A DNA stretch of 64,000 nucleotides from an uncultured Clostridia bacterium (GTDB taxonomy: Bacteria; Bacillota; Clostridia; Oscillospirales; Oscillospiraceae). The stretch is from assembly GCA_947644595.1 (NCBI GenBank), contig CANSAE010000008.1, forward strand, positions 33,525 through 97,524, in the 5' to 3' direction. The notes below the pieces were generated by a model, which was not told where the DNA came from, did no database searches, and saw only the letters and a program-made list of their open reading frames with translations. Position numbers and translations under genes: made by a program. Below, in pieces: positions 33,769 to 42,533 of this stretch; the stretch's first letter is position 1; every line of letters starts with the position of its first letter.

Positions 33769-34554
33769 ATGATTCAAACATCCTCTATCACCGCCATGGC
33801 CGCAACAGGGCTGATTTGTACGCTGTACCCCATCGTCCTGCTGGTCCTCTGGCGGAAAAAGACCCATGCGCCCGTCGCGCCGTTTTTCGTAGGCGCGGGA
33901 ACGTTTTTCCTGTTCGCGCTGGTGCTGGAACGGCTTTTGCACACAGTCTGTCTCATGACCGACAACGCCATCTCCCGCACCATCACCAACAGCGTGATAC
34001 TCTATACCCTCTACGGTGGATTTGCCGCCGGCATCTTTGAGGAGACCGGGCGGTTCGTCGCCTTCAAGCTCATGAAGCGGCACGACGACCGGGAAACCGC
34101 CATCACTTACGGTATTGGCCACGGCGGCATTGAGGCGCTTTTAATTGTCGGCGTGACCATGCTGGTCAATGTGGGGCTGGCCGCCGTATTCAACCGCACC
34201 GGCGCGGTTCCCGGCGACCCCACCGGCGTTGCGGCAGCCGCTTTGCAAAGCATCACTCCCGCCAGCTGCGCCATGGCCACTTATGAACGGCTGGTCACAG
34301 TCCTGTTCCACATCGCCCTGTCGGTGCTGGTGTTCGCCGCGGCACGGCGGCCGGGGAGGCTCTGGCTGTATCCTGTGGCCATCGTCATCCACGCCAGTGT
34401 GGACTTCATCGCCGTACTGTTCCAGTTAGGTATCATCAAGAGTCTGCTGCTTACGGAAGGGATCATCACCGTTTATACCGCGCTGACCGTCTGCTTTGCC
34501 CTGTGGGTGTGGAAAAAGCTGCTGGCGCCAAGCCCGAAGGAGGAATCGGAATGA
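33769..34554 (+). CDS. YhfC-family intramembrane metalloprotease-like protein
   Basis: The 261-residue polytopic membrane protein has about seven helices and the YhfC signature: FEETGRFVAF, then GIGHGGIEA, and a late VIHASVDF histidine segment, resembling glutamic-type/CAAX-like intramembrane proteases. GGGAGG precedes the ATG at 33769. It overlaps the next gene by 4 nt. Confidence 0.85.
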   Translation: MIQTSSITAMAATGLICTLYPIVLLVLWRKKTHAPVAPFFVGAGTFFLFALVLERLLHTVCLMTDNAISRTITNSVILYTLYGGFAAGIFEETGRFVAFKLMKRHDDRETAITYGIGHGGIEALLIVGVTMLVNVGLAAVFNRTGAVPGDPTGVAAAALQSITPASCAMATYERLVTVLFHIALSVLVFAAARRPGRLWLYPVAIVIHASVDFIAVLFQLGIIKSLLLTEGIITVYTALTVCFALWVWKKLLAPSPKEESE

Positions 34555-34769
34555 AAAAACTCATCGCGCCCTTTCTTATCATGCTGGCAGTGGTTTTGTG
34601 CTACGGCGGTTATGCGCTGGTCTGCCTGCTGTTTCCCGGACTACCCTGGATCGTGAAGCTGATCGCGGTGCTCATTATGCTGGCCCTGTCCGGTACCATG
34701 ATCGCCATGTATTTGGAAAGAAGAGATGAGGTCAAATCCGGCGAAGAGGATGACCTCGATAAGTATTAA
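34551..34769 (+). CDS. Small two-helix membrane protein
   Basis: The 72-residue protein has two membrane helices (APFLIMLAVVLCYGGYALV and a second from about 35-53) and an acidic C-terminal tail (EEDDLDKY). The start overlaps the YhfC stop (ATGA), and YbjQ follows 13 bp later. No family is recognised. It is probably an accessory subunit of the SPFH/YhfC group. Confidence 0.75.
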   Translation: MKKLIAPFLIMLAVVLCYGGYALVCLLFPGLPWIVKLIAVLIMLALSGTMIAMYLERRDEVKSGEEDDLDKY

Positions 34770-34782
34770 GGAGGAATTTACT

Positions 34783-35094
34783 ATGTTGATCGTAACCACT
34801 GATTACATCACAGGAAAAGACCTGGAAATGCTGGGGCTAGTCAAGGGCAGCACCATCCAGACCAAAAATGTGGGCCGGGATATTTCTCAGAGCTTCAAAA
34901 CCCTGGTAGGCGGAGAGCTGAAAAGCTACAACGAGATGATGACCGATGCCCGCGCCCTGGCCACCAAGCGCATGGTGGAAGAAGCCGAAGCCCTGGGCGC
35001 CGATGCCATCGTGGCCGTGCGCTACGCCTCCGCCGCCATCATGCAGGGCGCTGCGGAAGCCATCGCCTACGGCACAGCGGTTAAATTCATTTGA
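34783..35094 (+). CDS. YbjQ/UPF0145 family protein
   Basis: The 103-residue protein matches the YbjQ family (PF01906): MLIVTTDYI, GLVKGSTIQTKNVGRDI, the helix RALATKRMVEEAEALGADAIVAVRY and the C-terminal AYGTAVKF. The family forms pentamers; metal binding has been suggested. AAGGAGG precedes the ATG. It is the last gene of the SPFH operon, and its stop lies inside a perfect palindrome. Confidence 0.92.
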   Translation: MLIVTTDYITGKDLEMLGLVKGSTIQTKNVGRDISQSFKTLVGGELKSYNEMMTDARALATKRMVEEAEALGADAIVAVRYASAAIMQGAAEAIAYGTAVKFI

Positions 35095-35306
35095 ACGCTG
35101 AAGCGTTCAAATGAGGGAGTTGCGCTCCGTTTTGCGCACTCGCTGCGCTCGCACGCGCACTGCGCGAGCGGAATTTTTTCGTTGGCAAAGCTAACGAAAA
35201 AATGATTCGATATTTTGCGTCTGCGGACGCAAATTCTACGAAGTTTGGAAAGCTTATCATTCATGCAGAACATGAATGAATAACGGGCTGCAGCAGGTGC
35301 AGCCCG
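35088..35306. repeat. Array of consecutive hairpins between ybjQ-like and Arc-like genes
   Basis: Five distinct inverted repeats follow one another: 35088-35113 (12-bp arms CATTTGAACGCT, 2-nt loop), 35174-35202 (10-bp TTTTTTCGTT arms, extended by inner pairing), 35214-35233 (8-bp TTTGCGTC arms), 35258-35278 (8-bp CATTCATG arms) and 35284-35306 (9-bp CGGGCTGCA arms). Between the first two lies a CG-repeat-rich stretch (35120-35171) that can also fold. Only the second resembles a terminator. Confidence 0.75.
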
Positions 35307-35322
35307 AAAGGAGGACCTGCAC

Positions 35323-35502
35323 ATGGCGGACGAAAAAACGAAAAAGCAGGTCCCCCTGCGCATTTCCGCTTCCCTGTGGAACGACCTGTCCCAATGGGCG
35401 GAGGACGACTTCCGCTCCATCAACGGGCAGATTGAGTATCTGCTTACGGAATGCGTGAAGCAACACAAGAAAAACGGCAGAACCGTGCCAGACGATCTGT
35501 AA
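35323..35502 (+). CDS. Arc-like ribbon-helix-helix small protein
   Basis: The 59-residue protein starts MADEKTKKQVPLRISASLWN, then DLSQWAEDDFRSINGQIEYLL, matching the Arc-type ribbon-helix-helix fold (beta strand VPLRIS, two helices). Such proteins are usually DNA-binding. AAGGAGG precedes the ATG at 35323, and a strong terminator follows. The last hairpin of the upstream array ends a few bases before the ribosome site and might affect translation. Confidence 0.82.
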   Translation: MADEKTKKQVPLRISASLWNDLSQWAEDDFRSINGQIEYLLTECVKQHKKNGRTVPDDL

Positions 35503-35537
35503 AACAGGCAGCCCTCTAATTGGGGCCGCCTGTTTTC
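35501..35537 (+). terminator. Terminator of the Arc-like gene
   Basis: AAAACAGGC ... GCCTGTTTT form the outer stem with an inner GCCC/GGGC pair. Confidence 0.85.
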
Positions 35538-35597
35538 AGTCTTGACCCGGAGTACAATTCACGGTATCATAGGAAAAAGCCGGAAGGAGGCCCGCTT

Positions 35598-36776
35598 ATG
35601 AGACGAATATCGCTGAAAGGCTTACTCCCGATCCTCGCCGGTCTTGCATTCTTGATCGTCACATTTGGCCCCGCCGTCGATCCTAATCGCAGGCAGGATG
35701 TGGATGACGCGAAAAATCTCCCGGTAGAGGAATTTCTGCTGGACCGTCTGGACCGCGGCGCAGAGCTGATTTACTTGGATTTCTATCACCTGTCGGAAGA
35801 GGCATTCCAAGACGTCTGGCAAACAGTGTTATACAATCACCCGGAACTGTTCTATGTCTCTTCCAGCTATAAATATGCCGCCACAAATCTCAAAATCCTT
35901 CATCTGGAGCCAGAATACACCATGGATGAGGAAGCCCGAAGCGTCGCCAAGAAAAATTATTCCCTTGCTTTGGAAACAATTCTTCAGGATGTGGACCCCC
36001 AGTGGTCTGATTTAGAGACCGCTCTATATCTCCACGACTGGGTGGCTCTCAACTGTGCGTATGATGAGACCCTGGACCATTACAGCGCTTATGACCTGTT
36101 TACCTTGGGTACCGGCGTCTGCCAGGCTTATGCTTTAGCGTATCAGGCGCTGCTGGAGGAATGCGGCATCCCCTGCCAGTACGTGGCCAGCAAAACAATG
36201 AACCACGCCTGGACGGAGATCTGTCTGGATGGCACGTGGTACCACGTAGACCCTACATATGATGATCCGGTGTTTGACCGCCGCGGTCATGTGCAGCATA
36301 CCTTTTTCCTGAAAAGCGACGCAACATTTCAAGAGACCCACACCGATGCCGACGCCCCCTATCCCTGCGATTCCGACGCTTACGATGACGCGCTTTGGAA
36401 CGATGTAACTTCCGCTTTCATCCCCGTGAACGGCACGTTCTACTGCATTTCCGGCAATCAGATCTGCCGGTGGGACGAGACTGGGTTTACGCCGCTGCTC
36501 ACCATCTCTGATTTGTGGTATGTCATCAATGAACCCTACGCTTATTGGGACGGCTGTTTTTCCGCACTGGCCACAGACGGCACGAACCTGCTTTACAATA
36601 CCCCCAAGGAGATCCGCCGCTATGAGCCGGACACCGGGAGAACCCAAACCCTGTATACCTATGATGAAAGCTGGCATATCTACGGTTTTACCTATCGCGA
36701 CGGTCTGCTCACCTGCCAGGTGGCACCGGACCCCAATTCTCCCGGAGAATCCATAAAAATCTCACTGACAGAATAA
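35598..36776 (+). CDS. Exported transglutaminase-like protein
   Basis: The 392-residue protein has an N-terminal hydrophobic anchor (about 8-24) and a transglutaminase-like core with Cys175 (GTGVCQAYA), His203 (MNHAWTEI) and Asp218 (WYHVDPTYDD). A C-terminal beta-rich part resembles propeller-like repeats (ICRWDETGFTPLL, then IRRYEPDTGRTQTLY). It may be a cell-surface peptidase or cross-linker; the substrate is unknown. GGAGG precedes the ATG at 35598. Confidence 0.87.
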   Translation: MRRISLKGLLPILAGLAFLIVTFGPAVDPNRRQDVDDAKNLPVEEFLLDRLDRGAELIYLDFYHLSEEAFQDVWQTVLYNHPELFYVSSSYKYAATNLKILHLEPEYTMDEEARSVAKKNYSLALETILQDVDPQWSDLETALYLHDWVALNCAYDETLDHYSAYDLFTLGTGVCQAYALAYQALLEECGIPCQYVASKTMNHAWTEICLDGTWYHVDPTYDDPVFDRRGHVQHTFFLKSDATFQETHTDADAPYPCDSDAYDDALWNDVTSAFIPVNGTFYCISGNQICRWDETGFTPLLTISDLWYVINEPYAYWDGCFSALATDGTNLLYNTPKEIRRYEPDTGRTQTLYTYDESWHIYGFTYRDGLLTCQVAPDPNSPGESIKISLTE

Positions 36777-36786
36777 GGAGCTTTAC

Positions 36787-37308
36787 ATGAACATCCGAAA
36801 AGCCCGCCCGGCTGATATCGACGCTGTAGAAACCATTTACAATGCAGTTTTGGACGATCAGGAGCAAAACACCAACTGTACCAACTGGCAGCGGGGAAGC
36901 TATCCCACCCGGCAGACCGCAGAAACCGCGCTGGCCGCAGGTACGCTTTATGTGCAGGAGGATGACGGACACATCGTGGGCTGCGCCATTTTCAATCATG
37001 AGCAGCTCCCGGAATATGCCCGCATCCCCTGGACCGTTCCCGGTGAGGGCGATCAGGTGCTGGTCATCCACACCCTTTGCGTCCCCCCGCAAAATTCCGG
37101 GCACGGATACGCAAAAGCCATGGTCGCCTATGCCGAGGACCTGGGGCGAAGCATGGGATGCACCGCCCTGCGGCTGGATACTTACGAAGGCAATCTTCCC
37201 GCCCGGCAAATGTACACCAAGCTGGGCTACCGTCTGGCCGGCAGTACGGAATTCTTCTTCCAGGGCTACATCCATGAGATCCTGGTTCTGTTTGAAAAGG
37301 GCCTGTAA
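36787..37308 (+). CDS. GNAT-family N-acetyltransferase
   Basis: The 173-residue protein has a GNAT fold: MNIRKARPADIDAVETIYN, the strand VLVIHTLCVPP, the acetyl-CoA loop GHGYAKAMVAYA and RLDTYEGNLPARQMYTKLGY. The substrate is unknown. It lies 10 bp after the transglutaminase-like gene. Confidence 0.9.
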   Translation: MNIRKARPADIDAVETIYNAVLDDQEQNTNCTNWQRGSYPTRQTAETALAAGTLYVQEDDGHIVGCAIFNHEQLPEYARIPWTVPGEGDQVLVIHTLCVPPQNSGHGYAKAMVAYAEDLGRSMGCTALRLDTYEGNLPARQMYTKLGYRLAGSTEFFFQGYIHEILVLFEKGL

Positions 37309-37310
37309 CA

Positions 37311-37352
37311 AAAAAGATCCGCCTGCCGAAGCATCGGCGGGCGGGTCTTTTT
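37311..37352. terminator. Bidirectional terminator between GNAT and peptide-binding protein genes
   Basis: GATCCGCCTGCCG and CGGCGGGCGGGTC form a long imperfect stem, with A and T runs on both sides. Confidence 0.8.
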
Positions 37353-39085
37353 TATTTGGCACAATAGCTGAAAATGTAATAACCAAAGGGACTGTATGCC
37401 ACATTCCGCAGACTTTCCGCGGCGCAGTAGCTTTCTTCGTAAAAGACGATCGGACACACTGGGAAGCCGCCTAAAGCGAACAGCTGTTCTTCCGCATAAG
37501 ACTGCAGTTCATCCCGCTGGTTCCCATCCAGCATATGGTCGATCTGCTCCATCAGGTCGTCAAAGGCGGGGCTCTCCCAATTGCTATAATTATAGGTGCT
37601 GCCGCTGTGCATCAGCTGCAGGAAATTCTGCGCGTCATCATAATCTGGCATCCAGCTCAGATACGCCACGCCGAAGCCGCCCTCCTCCAGTAGAGACGGG
37701 TAGCTGCTTTGGTCCACCACAGACAGATTCACCGTCAGTCCCAGCACATCCCGCCAGTTTTTTTGACAGGCCTGGGCCACGGTCCGGTTCATGGTGGAGC
37801 TGTTGTAACAATACGTCAGCTGATAGCTCCTGTGCCAGGACCCGGCGTTCAGTGCGTCCTGATACAGTGCCTTCGCCAGGGCGCACCGGCCCTCATAGGT
37901 GCTGAGGTCATAATCCTGGTGCCAGTTTTGCAGCCAGTTGAACATGGCCCCCGCTGTGCCGGACCCGCCGGACGCAAAGTTCTTGCCCTTGCTGTCCTGA
38001 ATGCCATCCGGCACCAGGCCCGTAGCCGCCCGTTCGTCTCCGCCCAAAAGCGGAACGATGGACTCCCGGTCCACGGCCAGCACCATGGCTGCCCGCACCC
38101 GCCAATCGGCAATGGCATCCGTGTTCAGGTACAGATAATAGGTCCCCGCCTTCGGCTGTGTGCCGCATACGCCGGACGCCTTCAGTTCCGCTGCCTGCGC
38201 CTCCGGGAACGTACCGATAAAATCATAGGCTCCATTATAAAATCCATCCAGCGTCAGTTGCTCTCCGTCGCTGAATTTCCACAGGATGGTATCCGGTCCC
38301 AGGCTGTCCTGGTCATAGTAGACAGCTGACCGCTCCATTTTCATGTAATCATCATGCACCCATTCCGTGATTTCATAAGGACCGTTGGTCACAATCTTAT
38401 CCGTTTCCGTCCAGTCTCCTCCGTAAGCTTCGATCACATCCTGACGCAGCGGCACCATGGACGGCCCGGCACATAGCTTTGGAAAATAGGTGCAGGGTGT
38501 TTCCAGCCGCACTTCCAGCGTGTGTTCGTCCACTGCCGTAACGCCCAGTTCCGTGGCTGCCAGACGGCCCGCCTCTACCTTATCCGCGTTCTTCACGATT
38601 CCACTGAGCACATGCCCGCCCCGGGCATGCTCCATGGAATCCGCCCGGTTAGGCGCCAGAAGCCGCTGCCACGCATATACAAAATCCGCCGCTGTCACCG
38701 GCTGTCCGTCGCTCCATTTGGCGTTCTCCCGCAGGGTAAACGTATATGTGAGCCCATCCTCAGACACGGTATAGCGTTCCGCCATGCCGTAATCCACTTT
38801 TGCCTCGGAGACCTGCCCGCCGTCCTCCCCCGGGACGAATTTCATCAATCCCTCAAACAGGTGCAGGGCATAGCTGGCGGTATCCTCATCGTTGATGAAC
38901 GATGGGTCGATGGTGTACCACTCCGTCCCCAGACACACGGTCACCACCGTCTCCTGCGGCATCTCCGGCGTTGGCACGACCGTCGGCCGCGGAGTGGGTG
39001 TAACCGTTCCCTCCGGCTGCCGGGGGCACGCCGTCAGACTCAAGGTCAGGGCCAGTGTCAGTATGACAAGTAACAGTTTCCTCAT
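37352..39085 (-). CDS. OppA-type peptide-binding lipoprotein
   Basis: The 577-residue protein has a lipoprotein signal (LSLTAC, Cys20), a Pro/Thr-rich linker (about 29-45) and the SBP_bac_5 fold: the segment NAKWSDGQPVTAADFVYAWQ and the TNGPYEITEW block, typical of oligopeptide-binding proteins. No permease or ATPase gene is adjacent, so it must share a transporter encoded elsewhere or act as a sensor. Confidence 0.92.
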   Translation of the reverse strand: MRKLLLVILTLALTLSLTACPRQPEGTVTPTPRPTVVPTPEMPQETVVTVCLGTEWYTIDPSFINDEDTASYALHLFEGLMKFVPGEDGGQVSEAKVDYGMAERYTVSEDGLTYTFTLRENAKWSDGQPVTAADFVYAWQRLLAPNRADSMEHARGGHVLSGIVKNADKVEAGRLAATELGVTAVDEHTLEVRLETPCTYFPKLCAGPSMVPLRQDVIEAYGGDWTETDKIVTNGPYEITEWVHDDYMKMERSAVYYDQDSLGPDTILWKFSDGEQLTLDGFYNGAYDFIGTFPEAQAAELKASGVCGTQPKAGTYYLYLNTDAIADWRVRAAMVLAVDRESIVPLLGGDERAATGLVPDGIQDSKGKNFASGGSGTAGAMFNWLQNWHQDYDLSTYEGRCALAKALYQDALNAGSWHRSYQLTYCYNSSTMNRTVAQACQKNWRDVLGLTVNLSVVDQSSYPSLLEEGGFGVAYLSWMPDYDDAQNFLQLMHSGSTYNYSNWESPAFDDLMEQIDHMLDGNQRDELQSYAEEQLFALGGFPVCPIVFYEESYCAAESLRNVAYSPFGYYIFSYCAK

Positions 39086-39117
39086 AGTATCCTTTATATC
39101 TCTATGGTTCTATGGTC

Positions 39118-39915
39118 TTATTCCGCCAAACGGCGGTCCTTCTCGATGATTGCGCGGATGGCCTGCTGTACTGCAGTCTCAAAGCCCAGTCGCTTGAGGG
39201 TGTGCACACCCTCAATAGTAGTGCCCCCGGGGGAGCAGACCTGGTCCATCAATGCGACGGGATGTTCCCCGCTCTCTTGGGTGAGTTTGGCGCTGCCCAG
39301 CACCGTTTGGCAGGCAATGTCCTGAGCCAGTGTCCGGGGCAGTCCCGCCTGGACGCCGGCGCTCGCCAGCGCGTCGATATACAAATGGATAAACGCCCCG
39401 CTGGCTCCTCCGATGGCGGAAAACGCCGGGAATTGAGCTTCTGTCAGCGCATAGACGCTGCCCACCGTCTCAAACAGGCCCATGGCAATGTCCAAATGGC
39501 CGTCACCGGCATATGCGCCCTTGCACACTGCCGTGGTGGCCGCCAGGACCCGGGCATTGATGTTGGGCATCACCCGCACCACGGGGACATGCCCCAGCGC
39601 GGCTTCATAATAGCTTGTGGGCTTGCCGGCGGCGATGGAAATGACCAGCTTTTCTTCCGTGACCGCCGGGGCGATGGCGCTCAACACGCCCTCCATCATT
39701 TGTGGCTTCACGGCCAGGATGATAACATCCGCTTTCTGCGCCGTTTCCAGGGCGCTCACGCAGGGCATCAGCCCCGTTTCTTGCGCCAGGCGGGCCGTTT
39801 TTTCCAGGCTGCGGTTATAGCCGTACACCGTGCCGGCGGGAAATTTCCCGCTCTTGGCCATGCCCCGCAGGATGGCCGAGGCCATATTGCCCAGGCCGAT
39901 GAATCCGTAGGTCAT
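39118..39915 (-). CDS. proC: Pyrroline-5-carboxylate reductase
   Basis: The 265-residue protein starts MTYGFIGLGNMASAILRGM (dinucleotide-binding GxGxxA) and has VKPQ, SIAAG and the C-terminal VCSPGGTTIEGV signature of ProC. It performs the last step of proline synthesis. The ATG overlaps the proA stop (ATGA). Confidence 0.96.
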   Translation of the reverse strand: MTYGFIGLGNMASAILRGMAKSGKFPAGTVYGYNRSLEKTARLAQETGLMPCVSALETAQKADVIILAVKPQMMEGVLSAIAPAVTEEKLVISIAAGKPTSYYEAALGHVPVVRVMPNINARVLAATTAVCKGAYAGDGHLDIAMGLFETVGSVYALTEAQFPAFSAIGGASGAFIHLYIDALASAGVQAGLPRTLAQDIACQTVLGSAKLTQESGEHPVALMDQVCSPGGTTIEGVHTLKRLGFETAVQQAIRAIIEKDRRLAE

Positions 39916-41156
39916 CGCGTCTGCCCCTTTCCATATACCTTAAATTTCATGCTGGTAAGCTCGTTCAAGCCCAGCGGGCCCCGGGCGTGGAGCTTCTGGG
40001 TGGAGATACCGATCTCGGCCCCCAGGCCGAACTCGCCGCCGTCGGTGAAGCGGGTGGAGGCGTTGTGGTACACTGCCGCCGCGTCCACCGCCGTGAGGTA
40101 CAGCTCTGCCGCTTCCGGGTCCTCAGTGATGATGCACTCGGAATGCCCGGTGGAATAGCGGTAGACGTACTCAATGGCTTCGTCGATGCTGCCCACCACA
40201 TGGGCGGCCATGATGTAGTCCAAATACTCTTTTCCCCAGTCCTCCTCTGTGGCAGGGGTAGCGGCGTCACCCAAAATGGCTATAACCTCGTTGTCTCCCC
40301 GGATGGCCGTGTGCTTGGCCGCCAGGCGCTTGGCGATGACCGGCAGGGCCTTTGCCGCAATGTCCCGGTGGAGGAGCATACATTCCGCGGAATTGCACAC
40401 GGACGGCCGGGAGGTCTTGGCGTTTTCGATGATGTCCGCCGCCATTTCAATGTCAGCGGCTTTGTCTACGTAAATATGGCACACGCCGGAGCCGGTCTCA
40501 ATCACCGGAACGGTGGACTGCTCGATGGTGGCCCGGATGAGCCGCTGACTGCCACGGGGGATCAGCACATCCACAAAGCCGTTCATGTGCATCAACTCGT
40601 TGGCGCTGTCGTGAGTGGTGTCTGTCACCAATTGGATACAGTCGGCGGGCAGTCCCGCTTCTTTCAAAGCCCCCCGCATGGTCTCCGCCAGGGCAATATT
40701 GGAATGGATGGCCTCTTTCCCACCTCGCAGGATCACCGCGTTCCCGCTTTTCAGGCACAGTGCCGCGGAATCGGCGGTAACGTTGGGCCGGGCCTCGTAA
40801 ATGACCGCAATGACTCCGATGGGCACGGCAGTCTTGATCAGCCGCAGGCCGTTGGGCCGCACTTCATCCGACAACACCCGGCCTACCGGGTCCGGCAGAG
40901 CCGCAATATCCCGGATACCCTGGGCTACGCCTTCCAGCCGGGTTTTCGTTAGTTGGAGACGGTCCAGCATGGTGTCGTTCATGCCCTTCTCCCGGGCAGC
41001 AGCCATATCCGAATCATTGGCGGCCAAAATCGCCTCCGTGCCCCGCAAAATGGCATCCGCCATGGCCAGCAGCGCACAGTTTTTCATGCTCGTATCCGCC
41101 TGGGCCAGTTCCCGGGCAGCGGCTTTTGCCTGTACTCCGATTTGTTCCAGCATCAT
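39912..41156 (-). CDS. proA: Glutamate-5-semialdehyde dehydrogenase (gamma-glutamyl phosphate reductase)
   Basis: The 414-residue protein has the ProA sequence: GVIAVIYEARPNVT, NAVILRGGKEA, the active-site cysteine in SVCNSAE and GLGAEIGISTQKLHARGPLGL. It reduces gamma-glutamyl phosphate to the semialdehyde. The start overlaps the proB stop (ATGATG). It is the middle gene of proB-proA-proC. Confidence 0.96.
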   Translation of the reverse strand: MMLEQIGVQAKAAARELAQADTSMKNCALLAMADAILRGTEAILAANDSDMAAAREKGMNDTMLDRLQLTKTRLEGVAQGIRDIAALPDPVGRVLSDEVRPNGLRLIKTAVPIGVIAVIYEARPNVTADSAALCLKSGNAVILRGGKEAIHSNIALAETMRGALKEAGLPADCIQLVTDTTHDSANELMHMNGFVDVLIPRGSQRLIRATIEQSTVPVIETGSGVCHIYVDKAADIEMAADIIENAKTSRPSVCNSAECMLLHRDIAAKALPVIAKRLAAKHTAIRGDNEVIAILGDAATPATEEDWGKEYLDYIMAAHVVGSIDEAIEYVYRYSTGHSECIITEDPEAAELYLTAVDAAAVYHNASTRFTDGGEFGLGAEIGISTQKLHARGPLGLNELTSMKFKVYGKGQTR

Positions 41157-41941
41157 ACATCCTCCTTTGCCGGAAAATAAGTTCCCAAATCCCCACCATC
41201 CATGAGTTTGTAAATGTCCCTGGGAGCCTTGCCGCTGATAACGTAAGTCTCCACCCCGGCGGTGGCGGCGATTTCCGCAGCATGCAGCTTCGTGACCATG
41301 CCGCCGGTGCCCAAGGTCGTGCCGGTGCCGGAAGCGTACCCGCGAATTTCGTCGGTGATGTCCGGCACCACCGGGATGCGCTTCGCGCTAGGGTCCGTCA
41401 GGGGATTGGCAGTATACAGCCCATCGGTCTCCGTGAGGATGACCAGGGTGTCGGCGTGGATGAGAGTCGCCACCACGGCGGACAAACTGTCGTTATCGCC
41501 GTAGACGATCTCATCCACCGCCACGGCGTCGTTTTCGTTGATGATGGGGATGGCACCGAAGTCGAACAGCTTTTCAAAGGCCTGTACCAGATTTTGCCGG
41601 CGCTTGGGGTCATCCACATCCTCTTTTGTGATGAGGAGCTGGCCCACCTTATGGCCGTACTGGGAAAACATCTTGTCGTATATGAACATCAGCTCACATT
41701 GGCCTACGGTAGCCGCCGCCTGTTTCCCGGCAGTATCCCTGGGCCGTCCCGGAAGCCCCAGCTTTCCCACGCCAACACCGATGGCCCCGGAAGTGACCAG
41801 CGCCACCCGCTTGCCAGCGTTCATCAGGTCCGACAGCACCAGCACCAGTTCCTCCATGCCCTTGAGGTTGGTCTTCCCCGTCTCATGGGTCAAAGTGGAG
41901 GTGCCTACTTTGAATACGATGGTCTGCGCGTCTTTGAGCAT
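41153..41941 (-). CDS. proB: Glutamate 5-kinase (without PUA domain)
   Basis: The 262-residue amino-acid kinase has VFKVGTSTLTHE, LVTSGAIGVGVGKL, INENDAV and GTGGMVTKLHAA. It lacks the C-terminal PUA domain of longer ProB proteins such as that of E. coli, as is common in Firmicutes. The ATG at 41941 is chosen because GGAG precedes it and because the upstream TTG (41977) lies at or before the predicted transcription start. Confidence 0.93.
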   Translation of the reverse strand: MLKDAQTIVFKVGTSTLTHETGKTNLKGMEELVLVLSDLMNAGKRVALVTSGAIGVGVGKLGLPGRPRDTAGKQAAATVGQCELMFIYDKMFSQYGHKVGQLLITKEDVDDPKRRQNLVQAFEKLFDFGAIPIINENDAVAVDEIVYGDNDSLSAVVATLIHADTLVILTETDGLYTANPLTDPSAKRIPVVPDITDEIRGYASGTGTTLGTGGMVTKLHAAEIAATAGVETYVISGKAPRDIYKLMDGGDLGTYFPAKEDV

Positions 41942-41979
41942 GGCTCTCATCTCCATTGCGTCAATTTTGATACGCAATC

Positions 41980-42007
41980 ATTATAACATAGATTCTCAAA
42001 AAAGCAA
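41980..42007 (-). promoter_or_regulatory. Promoter of proBAC
   Basis: On the reverse strand TTGCTT (42002-42007) and TATAAT (41980-41985) have a 16-bp spacer. Confidence 0.65.
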
Positions 42008-42079
42008 ACAATCGTCAAATTGTAACTATTTTTCCTGAAATTTCGGACGGAATTCCCCACTTTCATCCGATTTCAGCAG

Positions 42080-42116
42080 AAAAAAGAGACGTTCCCATCA
42101 GAACGTCTCTTTTTTC
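42080..42116. terminator. Terminator of the MarR-ABC-thioesterase operon
   Basis: AAAAAAGAGACGTTC and GAACGTCTCTTTTTT form a perfect stem around CCATCA, just after the thioesterase stop. Confidence 0.92.
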
Positions 42117-42533
42117 TTATGCTCCGTCCAATTCCGCCTGGGTCCGTAAAATTGCGTCAAACTCCGGATACTCCCTTTTAATCCGCACGGGGAAGCCGTG
42201 CGCGTTCAGAAAACAATGTTCTGTCTCTCCGACAGCGATGAGGTCCTCTCCCACCGTCATATGGTAGCCTACGGTCATCCGCAGGCCGTTATACGCCAGC
42301 ATTCGTACCTCAATAGCAATGGTGTCATCATACGTGGTGCTTTTTTTGTATTGGCAGCGGACACCAAGCACCGGGCCCGTCATACCAAGTTCCTCGCATT
42401 TTTGATAGCTCCAGCCGAAATCCTCCATCCAAGCCCCCCGGGCTTCTTCCATGAAACGGATGTAATTGGAATGGTGGGTAATACCCATGCGGTCCGTCTC
42501 GTAATACTGGACCTTGTGGTGATAGGTATACAT
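42117..42533 (-). CDS. YbgC-like acyl-CoA thioesterase
   Basis: The 138-residue hotdog protein has YYETDRMGITHHSNYIRFMEEAR, the 4-hydroxybenzoyl-CoA-thioesterase motif with Asp14, as in YbgC/FcbC families. It hydrolyses an acyl-CoA; which one is unknown. Its ATG overlaps the upstream exporter gene's stop by one base, so it belongs to the MarR operon. Confidence 0.88.
   Translation of the reverse strand: MYTYHHKVQYYETDRMGITHHSNYIRFMEEARGAWMEDFGWSYQKCEELGMTGPVLGVRCQYKKSTTYDDTIAIEVRMLAYNGLRMTVGYHMTVGEDLIAVGETEHCFLNAHGFPVRIKREYPEFDAILRTQAELDGA

Noticed and set aside
41941..41977. Upstream TTG start for proB.
   Set aside because: It coincides with the predicted transcription start of the proBAC promoter; GGAG precedes the ATG at 41941.
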